NCBI GenBank assembly: GCA_016719225.1
Contig: JADKAN010000001.1
Span: 930,001-994,000, forward strand
Direction of reading: 5' to 3'
DNA length: 64,000 nt
Origin: Flavobacteriales bacterium
GTDB taxonomy: Bacteria > Bacteroidota > Bacteroidia > Flavobacteriales_F > PHOS-HE28
The notes under the pieces are model-generated. The model saw nothing but the letters and a program-made list of their open reading frames with translations, did no database searches and was not told where the DNA came from. The position numbers and the translations under genes are program-made. Shown one piece after another: positions 27,201-36,431 of this stretch (within the stretch, counting starts at the first letter, position 1; the number at the start of each line of letters is the position of its first letter).

Positions 27201-28516
27201 GCGAGGTGCAGCGTCCGTTGGCCACGGTGGTCATCGGCGGGTTGATCACTTCCACCCTGCTCACGTTGGCGGTGTTGCCGGTGCTCTATCACCTTGTGTT
27301 CACGAGGCGAAAGCGTAGGAAAGGTGGCGCAGCAACTGCGATCGCCACCATCGCTGTCTTCTTGTTCCTCGGCGGAAATGCGCAGGCCCAAAGCCCTGTT
27401 CTTACGCTGGACAGCGCCGTAGCGCGGGCGATGAAGAATTATCCGGCTATCACGGCGGCGGAATTGGAGGTGCAGCAACAGGAAGCCTTGCGGAAAACCG
27501 CATTCCAACTGGATCCGCTGAACGCGCAACTGCAAGGCGGGCAGCTCAACAGCGGCATGAACGACATCAATCTACAGGCTACCACGGGCATCCCCTTCCC
27601 TACTGCCATCGCACAACGCGCCCGTTACCTGAAGGAAAGCGTGCGGCTGGCGGAAGCGGACCGGACCAGCATCCAAGCGGCGGTGCGCGAAAGCGCATCA
27701 AGTGCTTACCTGCAATGGGCCATGGGCATAGAGGAAGTCCGGCTTTCACAACGTGCGGACAGTTCCTTCGCCACGCTCGCCTCTTTCGCTGCGCGGAAAT
27801 TCGAGACCGGCCAAAGCGGTCGCTTGGAAAAGGTGAGCGCACAAAGCAGCGCCGACCAAGCGCACGTGCAGTTGCGAAAAGCAGAAGCGGACATAGCAGT
27901 ATTCTATGCGGAACTGGAACGATGGACCGGCCCGATCGGTAGTGCGGTGCCCGACACTTCAGCCCTGCGATCCACGGCCCGTGAACCCGATCCGAGTGGC
28001 GGCACGGATCCTCTGCTTGCCAAGGGAGAGCAACGTGCGACCGTCGCCGAGGAGGAATGGAAAATGCAACGCAGCCAATGGGCGCCGAGCCTGCAAGGTG
28101 GCGGCTTCTACCAGACCATCGATGGCGCATCGCCCTTCACCGGTTACCTCATCGGCACTTCGATCCCACTGCCCGGAAGCGGACAAGGCGCGCGCACCAA
28201 GGCCGCCCGGTTGCGCAGTGAGATCGCGCAGCAGCACCTGGAGGAACTGCGCCGCAGTCGCAGCACGGAACTGGCACGTACGCAAGCCAGGCTCGCCCAA
28301 CTGCGGGAGAGCCTGACCTACTACGAAGCATCAGGCGCAGCCTTGGCCACCACGCTTCGCAACGATGCCGAACGCGCCTACCTCAACGGCGATGCGGGCT
28401 ACTTGGAATTCATCCAAGGCATCGACCAAGCGCGGCGCATCGAAGCCGAGCACCTGCGCGTCCGCTACGAACTCGCACTCACCGTGATCCACCTCAACGC
28501 CCTGATGGGCCAGTAG
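24208..28516 (+). pseudogene. CusA/CzcA-type RND metal pump fused to a TolC-like domain, one frameshift
   Basis: About 1436 residues in total. The first frame (24208 to about 25331) carries TM1 and the porter domain up to NWRAGLIVASVIPL. A single extra G near 25332 (CTTGGCACTG for CTTGCACTG) shifts the frame, and the second frame continues with LFAIGCMVLAGQ to 28516. The TM4 relay DFGLIVDGAVIVVEG keeps both Asp and the Glu of heavy-metal RND pumps. After the last RND helix (about residue 1040) comes a signal-like hydrophobic run ending GNAQAQ, then a complete outer-membrane-factor domain of about 390 residues. CusA-TolC fusions of this length are known in Bacteroidota. Substrate: Zn/Co/Cd or Cu/Ag, unresolved. 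Confidence 0.85.
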
Positions 28517-28568
28517 GGCGCGGGATCTCGCGCCTCAGTACCAGAGTAAGGGCGCGAGATCTCGCGCC
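28517..28568. repeat. Pair of 18-bp palindromes
   Basis: GGCGCGGGATCTCGCGCC (28517-28534) and GGCGCGAGATCTCGCGCC (28551-28568) are 16 bases apart. The second is a perfect palindrome and the first has one mismatch. They lie between the pump gene and the adaptor gene and could be a transcript hairpin, an operator or a small mobile repeat. Confidence 0.65.
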
Positions 28569-28583
28569 CCAACAGAACCAAAA

Positions 28584-29750
28584 ATGAAAAACATCTTCCT
28601 CCCTCTTCTTCTCGCCACCACCTTCCTAACCGCATGCGGCGTTGCCACTGATCCTGCTGGCACCACCGATGAACACGCGAACGAAACCGCCGCTGCCCAC
28701 GGCGCCGAGGTCCACCTCACCGCTGAGCAGATCAACGCGATTGGCCTGGTAACAGGCACTATGGAAAAGAGGGGCCTTACAACCTCGCTGAAAGCCAATG
28801 GCCGCTTGGTACTTCCGCCGGACAAGAGCGCGCAAGTGAGCGTGCTTGCGGGTGGGCTGGTCCGCGATATCCCCGTCCGGGAAGGACAGACCGTTACCAA
28901 AGGGCAAGTGCTGGCCACCATGGAGAACATGGAATTCCTGCAACTGCAACAGGACTACTTGGAGACGAGCGCCAACCTGCGTGCATTGAATGCGGACCTG
29001 AAGCGCCAGCAGGACCTGCACGACGAGCGCATCAACGCCACGAAGACCTTGGAACGGGCACAAGCGGATCAATCCATCGCGCTGGCGAAACAGGCGGGCA
29101 TGGCCGCGAAGCTTCGGCTTTTCGGCACGGACCCGTCGCGGCTTACTCCGGAAAGCATCAGTTCCACCTTCGCCGTGCGCGCACCCATTGCGGGCAACTT
29201 GCAACACATCGCCGTGACCTTGGGGCAATTCGCGGAGCCGAACAAACCGCTCTTCACCGTGGTGGACAACAGCGGGCTGCACATCGACCTCAATATTTTC
29301 GAGCAGGATGTGGCACGCGTTCGGGCGGGCCAGAAGGTCGTATTCGGCCATGCCGGAGAACCGGTGGGCCAGCACACGGCTACGGTGTATGCGGTGAACA
29401 AGGCCTTCGAGAGCGATCAGCAGGCCGTGCTGGTGCATGCAAAACTGGATGACAACGGTGAAGAACTCATGCCCGGCATGTACATCGAAGCGTTGATCAT
29501 GACCGATAGCACCTCCGCGTGGAGCCTTCCCAACGACGCGATCGTCAGCAACGGCGATGAGCACTACATTTTCGTGGAGGACGAACCCAATACCTTCATG
29601 CAGTTGGCCATACGCACAGGCGCCAGCGAACTGGGCTACACGGAAGTAATGCCCATGTCGGCTTTGGCTCCCGATGCCAAGGTGGTGGTGAAGGGGGCCT
29701 ATTATTTGCTGAGCGAACTGACCAAAGGAAGCGGCGAACACGACCATTGA
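28584..29750 (+). CDS. CzcB/CusB-type periplasmic adaptor lipoprotein
   Basis: The 388-residue membrane-fusion protein of a tripartite metal RND system has a lipoprotein signal ending FLTAC (Cys18). It has split lipoyl/barrel-sandwich parts (LVRDIPVREGQTVTKGQVLA; VRAPIAGNLQHIAVTLGQF), an alpha-helical hairpin of about 80 residues between them, and a beta-barrel domain. The N-terminus (TDEHANETAAAHGAEVH) and C-terminus (GSGEHDH) hold His residues, fitting metal handling. It follows the pump gene by 67 bases containing two palindromes. Confidence 0.9.
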   Translation: MKNIFLPLLLATTFLTACGVATDPAGTTDEHANETAAAHGAEVHLTAEQINAIGLVTGTMEKRGLTTSLKANGRLVLPPDKSAQVSVLAGGLVRDIPVREGQTVTKGQVLATMENMEFLQLQQDYLETSANLRALNADLKRQQDLHDERINATKTLERAQADQSIALAKQAGMAAKLRLFGTDPSRLTPESISSTFAVRAPIAGNLQHIAVTLGQFAEPNKPLFTVVDNSGLHIDLNIFEQDVARVRAGQKVVFGHAGEPVGQHTATVYAVNKAFESDQQAVLVHAKLDDNGEELMPGMYIEALIMTDSTSAWSLPNDAIVSNGDEHYIFVEDEPNTFMQLAIRTGASELGYTEVMPMSALAPDAKVVVKGAYYLLSELTKGSGEHDH

Positions 29751-29772
29751 TCTCAACTTGCATACCGTCCAC

Positions 29773-30168
29773 ATGGCGATCCACTGGCAAATGCCCGCTC
29801 CTATTAGGCCGTACTACCTCACGGAACTGAACGCAGCCCGGACCGCGGAGGCCGAGGATGACCCGCGGCGGGCATGGCGGCACTTGGAACGGGCGCACAT
29901 TCTTGGGCAACGATGGCCCCGATCGCACACAGCGGTCCATTGGAGGATGTTGCGCTTCGGCTTCCGCCTGAAGAACGGACGCGAGGTGCTTGGGCAGCTC
30001 CCCCGCTTGTTCACAGGTGGGGTGAAATCCTTCGTGGGCCATATCCCCGTGGGGAACACCGGCGGTGCGGATGTGCCACCCCTGCGGCCCATGCACATAC
30101 CGGAAGACCTGCTATCGATCCTCGCAATGCGGTTGCCCGTGCCTCACGCATCCAACACCGAACGATAA
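29773..30168 (+). CDS. DUF3703-family protein
   Basis: The protein has 131 residues and is soluble, with YLTELNAARTAEAEDDPRRAWRHLERAHILGQRW resembling a TPR-like helical pair (about residues 14-48) and HTAVHWRMLRFGFR after it. This pattern matches DUF3703 proteins, which are often encoded in cobalt-zinc-cadmium resistance clusters; their role is unknown. An in-frame TTG at 29758 is possible, but the ATG at 29773 gives the family-like N-terminus. It sits 9 bases before the P-type ATPase gene. Confidence 0.65.
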   Translation: MAIHWQMPAPIRPYYLTELNAARTAEAEDDPRRAWRHLERAHILGQRWPRSHTAVHWRMLRFGFRLKNGREVLGQLPRLFTGGVKSFVGHIPVGNTGGADVPPLRPMHIPEDLLSILAMRLPVPHASNTER

Positions 30169-30177
30169 TCATCCAGA

Positions 30178-32097
30178 ATGGGCCATAGCCTTACACATAT
30201 CTCCCCTGCTGGGAACAGCCTTTGGCAGGATCGTAAATTCCTGTTCCTGTTCGGTTCCGTGATCGTGGTCGTGGCTTTCGAGACCCTTGCCCTCCTCGGT
30301 GTGGACCTGCCCCTGCCTTGGGCACCGATCTTCTTCGCTGCTTTCATCCTCGCCGTTGGTTGGCAGGTGATCTGGGAAGGGTTGAAGGCTTTGATCAAGC
30401 TGCGGTTCAGCAGCATCAGCTTGTTGATGTTGATCGCTGTGGTGGGTGCCTTTTATCTGCATGAATTTCCCGAGGCCGCCGTGGTGATCACCCTCTATGC
30501 CTTGAGCGAAAAGCTGGAGGACATCGGCATAGCGCGGAGCAAGAGCGCCTTGGACAATTTGGTAAGCAGCATGCCCAAGGTGGTCTCGTTGAAGAGTGGT
30601 GGAACGCTGTCCATTGAACAGGTGTCCATCGGCAGCACGATCCTGGTGAAGCCCGGTGAGATGATCGCCTTGGACGGAGTGGTCACCGCCGGGAACAGCG
30701 CGGTGGACGAGGCCACCATCACCGGTGAACCCTTGCCGAAGGATAAGCGCGTGGATGATCTGGTCTACGGAGGCACACTGAACCGATCGGGCGCACTGGA
30801 GGTGCGCACTACACGGTCCAACAAGGACACCACGCTGGCCCGGATCGTACAGCTCACCTTCGCGGCACGTGCCAACCGCAGCCATGCCCAGCGCTTCATT
30901 GAACGCTTCGCGCGCATCTACACACCGTCCGTACTGGTGCTGGCCATCCTATTGGTGGTGATCCCCGTTGTGGTCTTGGGCCTGCCTTTCGATCCTTGGT
31001 TCCGGCAGGCCATCACCATTCTGGTGATCGCCTGTCCGTGTGCCTTGGTCATCAGCACGCCGGTGGCCATCTACAGCGCCATTGGCAATGCCGGGTCGAA
31101 AGGCGCGGTGATCAAGGGCGGCAAATACCTCGAAGCATTGGCGGAGCTGAAAGTGGTCAGCCTGGACAAAACACGCACGCTCACGTACGGCAAGCCGATC
31201 GTGTCGGATGTGATCACCTTCGGCGATACCACGGAAGCCGAATTGCTGGGCTGCGCTGCCGGTGCGGAACTTTTCAGCGAGCATCCGCTGGCGGAAGCGA
31301 TCGTGGCGCGCTCTCGGGCGGATGGTCATGATCCGCATGCCGTGGAGAATTTCAACAGCACCATGGGCAAAGGGATCCATGCCGAATGTCTGGTCTGCGA
31401 CCATGATGCGATCCTGGTGGGCAAATTGGATTTCATAACCGAGAACAGGAAAGCCCAACCCGAGGCGGTGAAAGCCGTAATGGACCTGCAAGGGCAAGGG
31501 AAGACCGCCATCGTGGTGAGCTTCGCCGATGAAGTGGCCGGGGTCTTCGGCCTTACGGATCGCTTGCGGGAAGACAGCAAGCAGGCCGTAGGAGAGATCA
31601 AGGCCATCGGGCTTTTGCCTGTGATGCTCACCGGGGACAACCAGTATGCAGCGGAGGAGGTCGCGAAGCAAGTGGGCATCCAGCAAGCCTATGGCGCGTT
31701 GCTTCCGGAGGATAAGGCCGCACGCATCGTGGACCTTCAAGCAAGCATCGGCCCTGCGGCCCATGTGGGCGATGGCGTGAACGATGCGCCCGCCTTCGCC
31801 ACTTCCAGCGTGGGCATCGCCATGGGGGCCTTGGGCAGCGACACGGCCATAGAGACCGCGGATGTTGCGCTGATGAACGATGACCTGCGGCTGATCCCTT
31901 ATCTGGTACTCTTGGCTCGGGCCTCGTTGCGCCGGATCCGGTTCAACACCGCGTTGGCCATCGTGGTGAAATTCCTCTTTCTGCTGCTGGCCGTATTCGG
32001 CAAAAGCAATTTGGTGCTGGCGATCGCTGCCGATGTGGGGGTTACCGTGATCGTGATCCTCACCAGCCTGCAGTTGATGCGCTGGAAACCGGCGTGA
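30178..32097 (+). CDS. P1B-type heavy-metal ATPase with variant phosphorylation motif
   Basis: This 639-residue metal-exporting ATPase lacks an N-terminal HMA domain. It shows the actuator TGEPLPK (182-188), the transmembrane metal site CPC (286-288), SEHPLAEA in the nucleotide domain, MLTGDN and GDGVNDAPAF. The phosphorylation loop reads DKTRTLT (330-336) instead of DKTGTLT: Arg333, codon CGC, one base from Gly. CPC and the overall layout fit Zn/Cd/Pb or Cu export from the cytoplasm, which would complement the RND pump. A histidine-containing start (MGHSLTH) may bind metal. Confidence 0.9.
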   Translation: MGHSLTHISPAGNSLWQDRKFLFLFGSVIVVVAFETLALLGVDLPLPWAPIFFAAFILAVGWQVIWEGLKALIKLRFSSISLLMLIAVVGAFYLHEFPEAAVVITLYALSEKLEDIGIARSKSALDNLVSSMPKVVSLKSGGTLSIEQVSIGSTILVKPGEMIALDGVVTAGNSAVDEATITGEPLPKDKRVDDLVYGGTLNRSGALEVRTTRSNKDTTLARIVQLTFAARANRSHAQRFIERFARIYTPSVLVLAILLVVIPVVVLGLPFDPWFRQAITILVIACPCALVISTPVAIYSAIGNAGSKGAVIKGGKYLEALAELKVVSLDKTRTLTYGKPIVSDVITFGDTTEAELLGCAAGAELFSEHPLAEAIVARSRADGHDPHAVENFNSTMGKGIHAECLVCDHDAILVGKLDFITENRKAQPEAVKAVMDLQGQGKTAIVVSFADEVAGVFGLTDRLREDSKQAVGEIKAIGLLPVMLTGDNQYAAEEVAKQVGIQQAYGALLPEDKAARIVDLQASIGPAAHVGDGVNDAPAFATSSVGIAMGALGSDTAIETADVALMNDDLRLIPYLVLLARASLRRIRFNTALAIVVKFLFLLLAVFGKSNLVLAIAADVGVTVIVILTSLQLMRWKPA

Positions 32098-32412
32098 CCC
32101 CTGTTGTGCGACCAGGTCCACGTCCGGTGCAAGGCGACCATGCCGCTCTCGACCCACTACACGGAGGCTTACCTACTGAACCTTGTTCACTGGGAATGGA
32201 TGCGGAAAACCGCAATTGGGTCCTTGTATGTCCGTATTATCCGTGGTTAACGCCTCACCACCCATGCTGTTGGGCATTCAAGATCATGCGAGTACGACCA
32301 TCATGATCCATTCTTCTTCAGTTCGAATATCACCCAGTGGCTCCGTGGTTCCAGCAGAAATATTCGCAGTTCCTCCGCCCAACCCTACATTCGGCACCCG
32401 AAAAACACGCAC
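32098..32412. other. Non-coding gap between metal cluster and methyltransferase
   Basis: No convincing gene is present: the short frames here have atypical composition and no family features. TACATTCG at 32387-32394, one base off the TAnnTTTG box and about 18 bases before the next ATG, may be the methyltransferase promoter. No terminator with a T-tract was found after the ATPase gene. Confidence 0.4.
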
Positions 32413-33339
32413 ATGGCAGACCAGAAGGAACTAGACGCGCATTACACCACCATGGACAAGATCTTCCGGCTCAGCTTGGGAGAGAAAGGTGGATACAGCG
32501 GTGCGCGCTTCGATGGCGACTTCAGCATGACGCTGGAACAAGCACAAGAGAAGAAGCATAAATTCATCTGGGACCACCTCAACATCAAGAAGGGCAGCAA
32601 GGTGCTGGACATCGGCTGCGGCTGGGGCGCCTTTGTGAACTATCTTGAGGAGCACGGTGCCGATGGCTACGGCGTAGTGCTCGCACAAGGCCAGGCCGAT
32701 GCCTGCAAGAAGAACGGCTTGAACGTTCACCAAATGAACTCCAAGGACATCACGCCGGACACCTTCGGGAAGTTCGACGCGGTAGCCGCGATGGGCAGCC
32801 CGGAGCACCTCTGTTCCGTGGAGGAATACAAGGCCGGCAAGCAAGAAGAGATCTACAAGACCTACTTCAAGCAGATCAGCGACCTGCTGCCCGTGGGTGG
32901 CCGTTTTTACTGCCAGACCATGGTCTTCGGCCCCAACATGGTGAAGTTCGAGGACATCAAATTCGGGCAGACCAACGTGTACAAGAAGAAGCACGAGTAC
33001 AGCAATGAAGAGCTGATGGACCTCGTGTGCGACGTGTTCCCCGGCTCATGGCTCCCCTACGGAAGCGAGGGCATGATAGAACCGGCGAAGGAGCACTTCA
33101 AGCTCGTCTCCATCGACAGTGGCCGCTTGGACTACATCGAGACCATCGACCGTTGGACCAAGGCCTTCAACAAATTCAACTTGGAGAAATACATGCTTTA
33201 CGGCACCCTGCTGCCGAAGCTCTTCAGCAGCGATTTTCGCAAGTGGGTACGCCGCTATAAGATCCAGCCCAACCTGCAGGTGTTCGAGAAGGAAGTGTTC
33301 GAGCACTACCGGATGGTGTTCGAGAAGGTGAAGGATTGA
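32413..33339 (+). CDS. Cyclopropane-fatty-acid-synthase-like SAM methyltransferase
   Basis: The 308-residue class I methyltransferase has the SAM-binding loop VLDIGCGWGAFVNYL (64-78) in the form characteristic of CFA/mycolic acid cyclopropane synthases. Overall architecture is also similar, starting with a short helical cap (YTTMDKIFRLSLGEKGGYSG). The typical CFA catalytic stretch is not clearly conserved (GSPEHLCSVEEY replaces the usual E-x-x-EHVG motif), so the product may be a methylated lipid other than a cyclopropane fatty acid. It appears to be a single gene. Confidence 0.75.
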   Translation: MADQKELDAHYTTMDKIFRLSLGEKGGYSGARFDGDFSMTLEQAQEKKHKFIWDHLNIKKGSKVLDIGCGWGAFVNYLEEHGADGYGVVLAQGQADACKKNGLNVHQMNSKDITPDTFGKFDAVAAMGSPEHLCSVEEYKAGKQEEIYKTYFKQISDLLPVGGRFYCQTMVFGPNMVKFEDIKFGQTNVYKKKHEYSNEELMDLVCDVFPGSWLPYGSEGMIEPAKEHFKLVSIDSGRLDYIETIDRWTKAFNKFNLEKYMLYGTLLPKLFSSDFRKWVRRYKIQPNLQVFEKEVFEHYRMVFEKVKD

Positions 33340-33624
33340 TCGATCTCCTGGCAACGGGGGATCCTGCTTCTACTTGCGTTCACGGTCATTTATTCCGTGC
33401 GATGCACGGCATGGCTCCAGGATGCAGCAGATCTCGTTCTGAGGTCACTTAACAACCTGGGTGTTGGATCAGGTCCGCACTCGTTGTATTCTCGACCAAG
33501 CGATCAGCAACATTCATCAGCATTCCGATACTCGGCCGATCAAGGCCGAGTTGATCGTGGAGTTTATCCTGCCAGCCCTGAACTTTGATGCGTCGAAGCA
33601 CAACACGACCTAAAAAGCCGTCCC

Positions 33625-35010
33625 ATGTCACTGCGCATACTCCTCTCGTCAGCCACCCTGTTCGTACTATCCGGTGCAGCATTCGCGCAGCCCACTACCA
33701 TGTGGTCCGCCAATGCCAATACCGCTTGGTACAACGGAACGGAGACGCAATTCACCATCACTACTCCCGAGCAGCTTGCAGGCCTTTCGGTTCTCGTGGC
33801 CGGCGGGAACGGCTTCACCGGAAAGACCATCAACATCGCGAACGACCTGGACCTCGGCTCCCATCTGTGGACGCCGATCGGGCCGGACTACATGCTCCCA
33901 TTCTCGGGAACCGTACACGGCAATGACCATGTCATCAGCAACCTCTTCATTGTAATACCCGGCGGTGATTGGATGGGATTGTTCGGCATGTGTACCAATA
34001 GCACGCTCAGCAACATCGTGTTGGCGAACACCTACCTGCGCATAAGTGATACCGCAGGTTCATTGGTCGGCAACTTCTCTACCAACAGCACAATGACGGA
34101 TTGCCACGCCACCGGGGTGGACATCGTCGCCACTGCGTATAACGTCGGCGGATTGGTAGGCAGCTTGGTCACTAACTCCACCATGCTTCGCTGTTCCTCA
34201 ACGGGATCGGTGACCGGTGTGAACCAGATCGGAGGGCTGGTCGGTTCTCCTTGGGACCTCTCGGACATTTCAGAATGCTGGTCAGCTGGCACGGTGAGCG
34301 CTGACTATCTCGCGGGCGGCCTCATCGGGTACTGCACCTTCGCATTTGGCCCCGGCCGCTACAACACCTTGAACAACTGTTATTCACGCGCGAATGTCAC
34401 CGTACTGAACGGCAGAGGCGGCGGCCTTTACGGTGGCACGGACGCCAACCTGATAGCCAGCAACTGCTACTCCACCGGCACCGCCACAGGTGCTGAGCTG
34501 ATCGGCGGCTTTATCGGCGCTGCAGGCAGCATGAGCGTGACCAACTCCTACTGGGACACCCAGTCCTCAGCGCTGATCGACGGTATCGGAGGCTGGACCG
34601 GCACGCAGACTGCACAGGAGATCACCGGCAGGACCTCGGCAGAAATGAAGTCTGCGGAAATGGTAAGCCTGCTCAACGCCGCACAAGCACCTGCCCCATG
34701 GACTATCTATCCTTCCATTAACGATGGCTATCCAATACTTGCCAGTATGTCGGTCGGGATCCCGCAGCATGCGTCCGTGGCCGTGGAGCTTATAGTATCC
34801 CCTGCTCTTTTTGATGCCACCGTTCGGATTGGGTCGAATGCAGGTCTATTCAAGTGCAACATATTCTCGGCTACCGGGAAGTTGGTCCGTGCCATTGATC
34901 TCAACAGCACCAGTGCTGTGCTGGACCTGCGCGAACTCGCTGCCGGCACGTATATCCTGGAGGTGACCACTGGCCAAGGCAAAGCCACTCAACGTATCGT
35001 AAAACAATAG
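33625..35010 (+). CDS. GLUG-repeat surface protein with T9SS sorting domain
   Basis: The protein has 461 residues with a signal peptide ending SGAAFAQ (about residue 22). The middle contains GLUG-type repeats, for example NVGGLVGSLVTNSTM, QIGGLVGSPWDLSDI and YLAGGLIGY, spaced by about 30-40 residues. These probably form a beta-helix as in M26-type and adhesin-like proteins. The C-terminal 85 residues (from VELIVSPALFDATVRI to QRIVKQ) match a T9SS type A sorting domain. It is likely surface-exposed, with a binding or adhesion role only inferred. The preceding 285 bases (33340-33624) show no gene or clear promoter. Confidence 0.8.
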   Translation: MSLRILLSSATLFVLSGAAFAQPTTMWSANANTAWYNGTETQFTITTPEQLAGLSVLVAGGNGFTGKTINIANDLDLGSHLWTPIGPDYMLPFSGTVHGNDHVISNLFIVIPGGDWMGLFGMCTNSTLSNIVLANTYLRISDTAGSLVGNFSTNSTMTDCHATGVDIVATAYNVGGLVGSLVTNSTMLRCSSTGSVTGVNQIGGLVGSPWDLSDISECWSAGTVSADYLAGGLIGYCTFAFGPGRYNTLNNCYSRANVTVLNGRGGGLYGGTDANLIASNCYSTGTATGAELIGGFIGAAGSMSVTNSYWDTQSSALIDGIGGWTGTQTAQEITGRTSAEMKSAEMVSLLNAAQAPAPWTIYPSINDGYPILASMSVGIPQHASVAVELIVSPALFDATVRIGSNAGLFKCNIFSATGKLVRAIDLNSTSAVLDLRELAAGTYILEVTTGQGKATQRIVKQ

Positions 35011-35028
35011 GACGCTCTTGGCTAGCAG

Positions 35029-35910
35029 TCAGCGCGCTGCTTGCGTCTGGTCCGGTTTGGGTGGTAGCACACTTACTTCGTAGAGCACAGGGGTCCATGG
35101 CGGGACAATACCGCTGGAGGATCCCGTTGGACCGAACGCCAGGTCTGACGGCAGGATGAACCGCCCATGACCACCTTTCCGGGGTAAAAGGCTTGTGGCG
35201 ATCTCCATGCCCTTCACCACTTGTCCGGGATCACCTAAACGAAAGGTCAGCCCGCCGGTGCTCTCTGCTTCCTTGTCGAACACCTTACCGTTGTCCAAGA
35301 AGGTGGCCGTGTAAGCAATGGTCACCAGCTCTCCATAACTCACTCGAGCTCCTTGCTTGGCATCAGGTGCCAAACTGTACCACAGGCCATACGCCTTACG
35401 CCAATGCTGCGCAGTATCGGCCAAGTACACACCTAAAATGCTATCCTCGTCGAGTTCCGTGCGTGCTTGTAGCAGTGCTTCTTGCATCATGCGCGATTGT
35501 TCCAAGGAACGCATGGCACGCATGGCTAATTCCAGCTCGATCCACATGGTATCAACCGCACTCGCTGGCCTGATCGCTCCGAATTCGGCCCACGGAAGTT
35601 TACCGGCCTGCAAAAGCACGGTGGCACTATCGCCTGAGTGTAGTTTGGTGAAATAGTCCGCAGCACCGGGGGCACCTGCCATGCCGTACCAACGTTCGGT
35701 GCTGAAGAGCGAACCGGGAGCTGCATCCTTTAATGACATGCGCACCCGGACCATCACGCTATCACTGTCGGTCGGGAAGCGCTCACCTTCGCCCAGCGTG
35801 TTCAATCTCCAATATACCCCGTCACTCACGCGCGAACCACCCGGTAATGGCGAAGGTCCACAAGCTGCCAGCAAGCAAATGGCGATAACCGGCAACACGC
35901 CCCTCCTCAT
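35029..35910 (-). CDS. FKBP-type peptidyl-prolyl isomerase lipoprotein
   Basis: The 293-residue protein has a lipoprotein signal (ICLLAAC, Cys17). It appears to contain two FKBP-like halves: a degenerate N-terminal one (DSDSVMVRVRMSLKD... GDSATVLLQAGKLPW) and a more canonical C-terminal one (VTIAYTATFLDNGKVFDKE, VVKGMEIATSLLPRKGGHG, FILPSDLAFGPTG, VLYEVSVL). It probably assists folding of exported proteins in the periplasm. It overlaps the next FKBP gene by 4 bases, so the pair is co-translated. Confidence 0.85.
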   Translation of the reverse strand: MRRGVLPVIAICLLAACGPSPLPGGSRVSDGVYWRLNTLGEGERFPTDSDSVMVRVRMSLKDAAPGSLFSTERWYGMAGAPGAADYFTKLHSGDSATVLLQAGKLPWAEFGAIRPASAVDTMWIELELAMRAMRSLEQSRMMQEALLQARTELDEDSILGVYLADTAQHWRKAYGLWYSLAPDAKQGARVSYGELVTIAYTATFLDNGKVFDKEAESTGGLTFRLGDPGQVVKGMEIATSLLPRKGGHGRFILPSDLAFGPTGSSSGIVPPWTPVLYEVSVLPPKPDQTQAAR

Positions 35911-36431
35911 TTCCTCAAAGCGACCAATCCCACATGGTAAACAATGGTACTGCGCATGGGGATCTTATCACGATCGCCGAGCAATCCGAATGCGAGCGCG
36001 CTTGGGATCACCAACACGGCGCTATCACCGACCGAAAGGTGCTGCACACCTTCCTGCAACCCACTTTCAACATCGGCATGCTCTATCCGGAACGAGGCAG
36101 GACCTTGATCCGCGGAGGAATAGCATGTATCGCCGTTCAACAGGAATACCGCGTAATTAAGCACCGCAACTTGTCCCGGACGGGCCGTGTCGCCTGGCAC
36201 GTCACGCACCAGCTTCCAACGGAGCCCCGTGCCGGATGAATTCATTCGGGTCTCCTGTCGTTCCAGCCAGTCCTGGATATCCTGCTCCTCCCGGGTGGCC
36301 ATGTTCTTATTCTCGTCCAAGAGTCGGTTATCCACGGGCGCTGAGCCATTGCCGACACGGGCGGGCGGCGGTGCGGTCCCATTGCCGCAGGCCGCCAGCA
36401 AAAGCAGGATCAACGGAGCGATCGCCTTCAT
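35907..36431 (-). CDS. GldI-like FKBP lipoprotein
   Basis: This 174-residue protein has a lipoprotein signal ending LLAAC (Cys15), then one FKBP-like domain (GQVAVLNYAVFLLNGDTCY, LQEGVQHLSVGDSAVLVIP, LAFGLLGDRDKIPMRSTIVYHV). The arrangement fits GldI, the gliding-motility-associated peptidyl-prolyl isomerase of Bacteroidota, but no other gld genes are next to it. The order NrnA-like phosphoesterase - gldI-like - FKBP is held together by 4-base overlaps. Confidence 0.75.
   Translation of the reverse strand: MKAIAPLILLLLAACGNGTAPPPARVGNGSAPVDNRLLDENKNMATREEQDIQDWLERQETRMNSSGTGLRWKLVRDVPGDTARPGQVAVLNYAVFLLNGDTCYSSADQGPASFRIEHADVESGLQEGVQHLSVGDSAVLVIPSALAFGLLGDRDKIPMRSTIVYHVGLVALRK

Noticed and set aside
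32094..32434. Short open frames between the ATPase and methyltransferase genes
   Set aside because: Short, Pro/Arg-rich, no start context or family resemblance.
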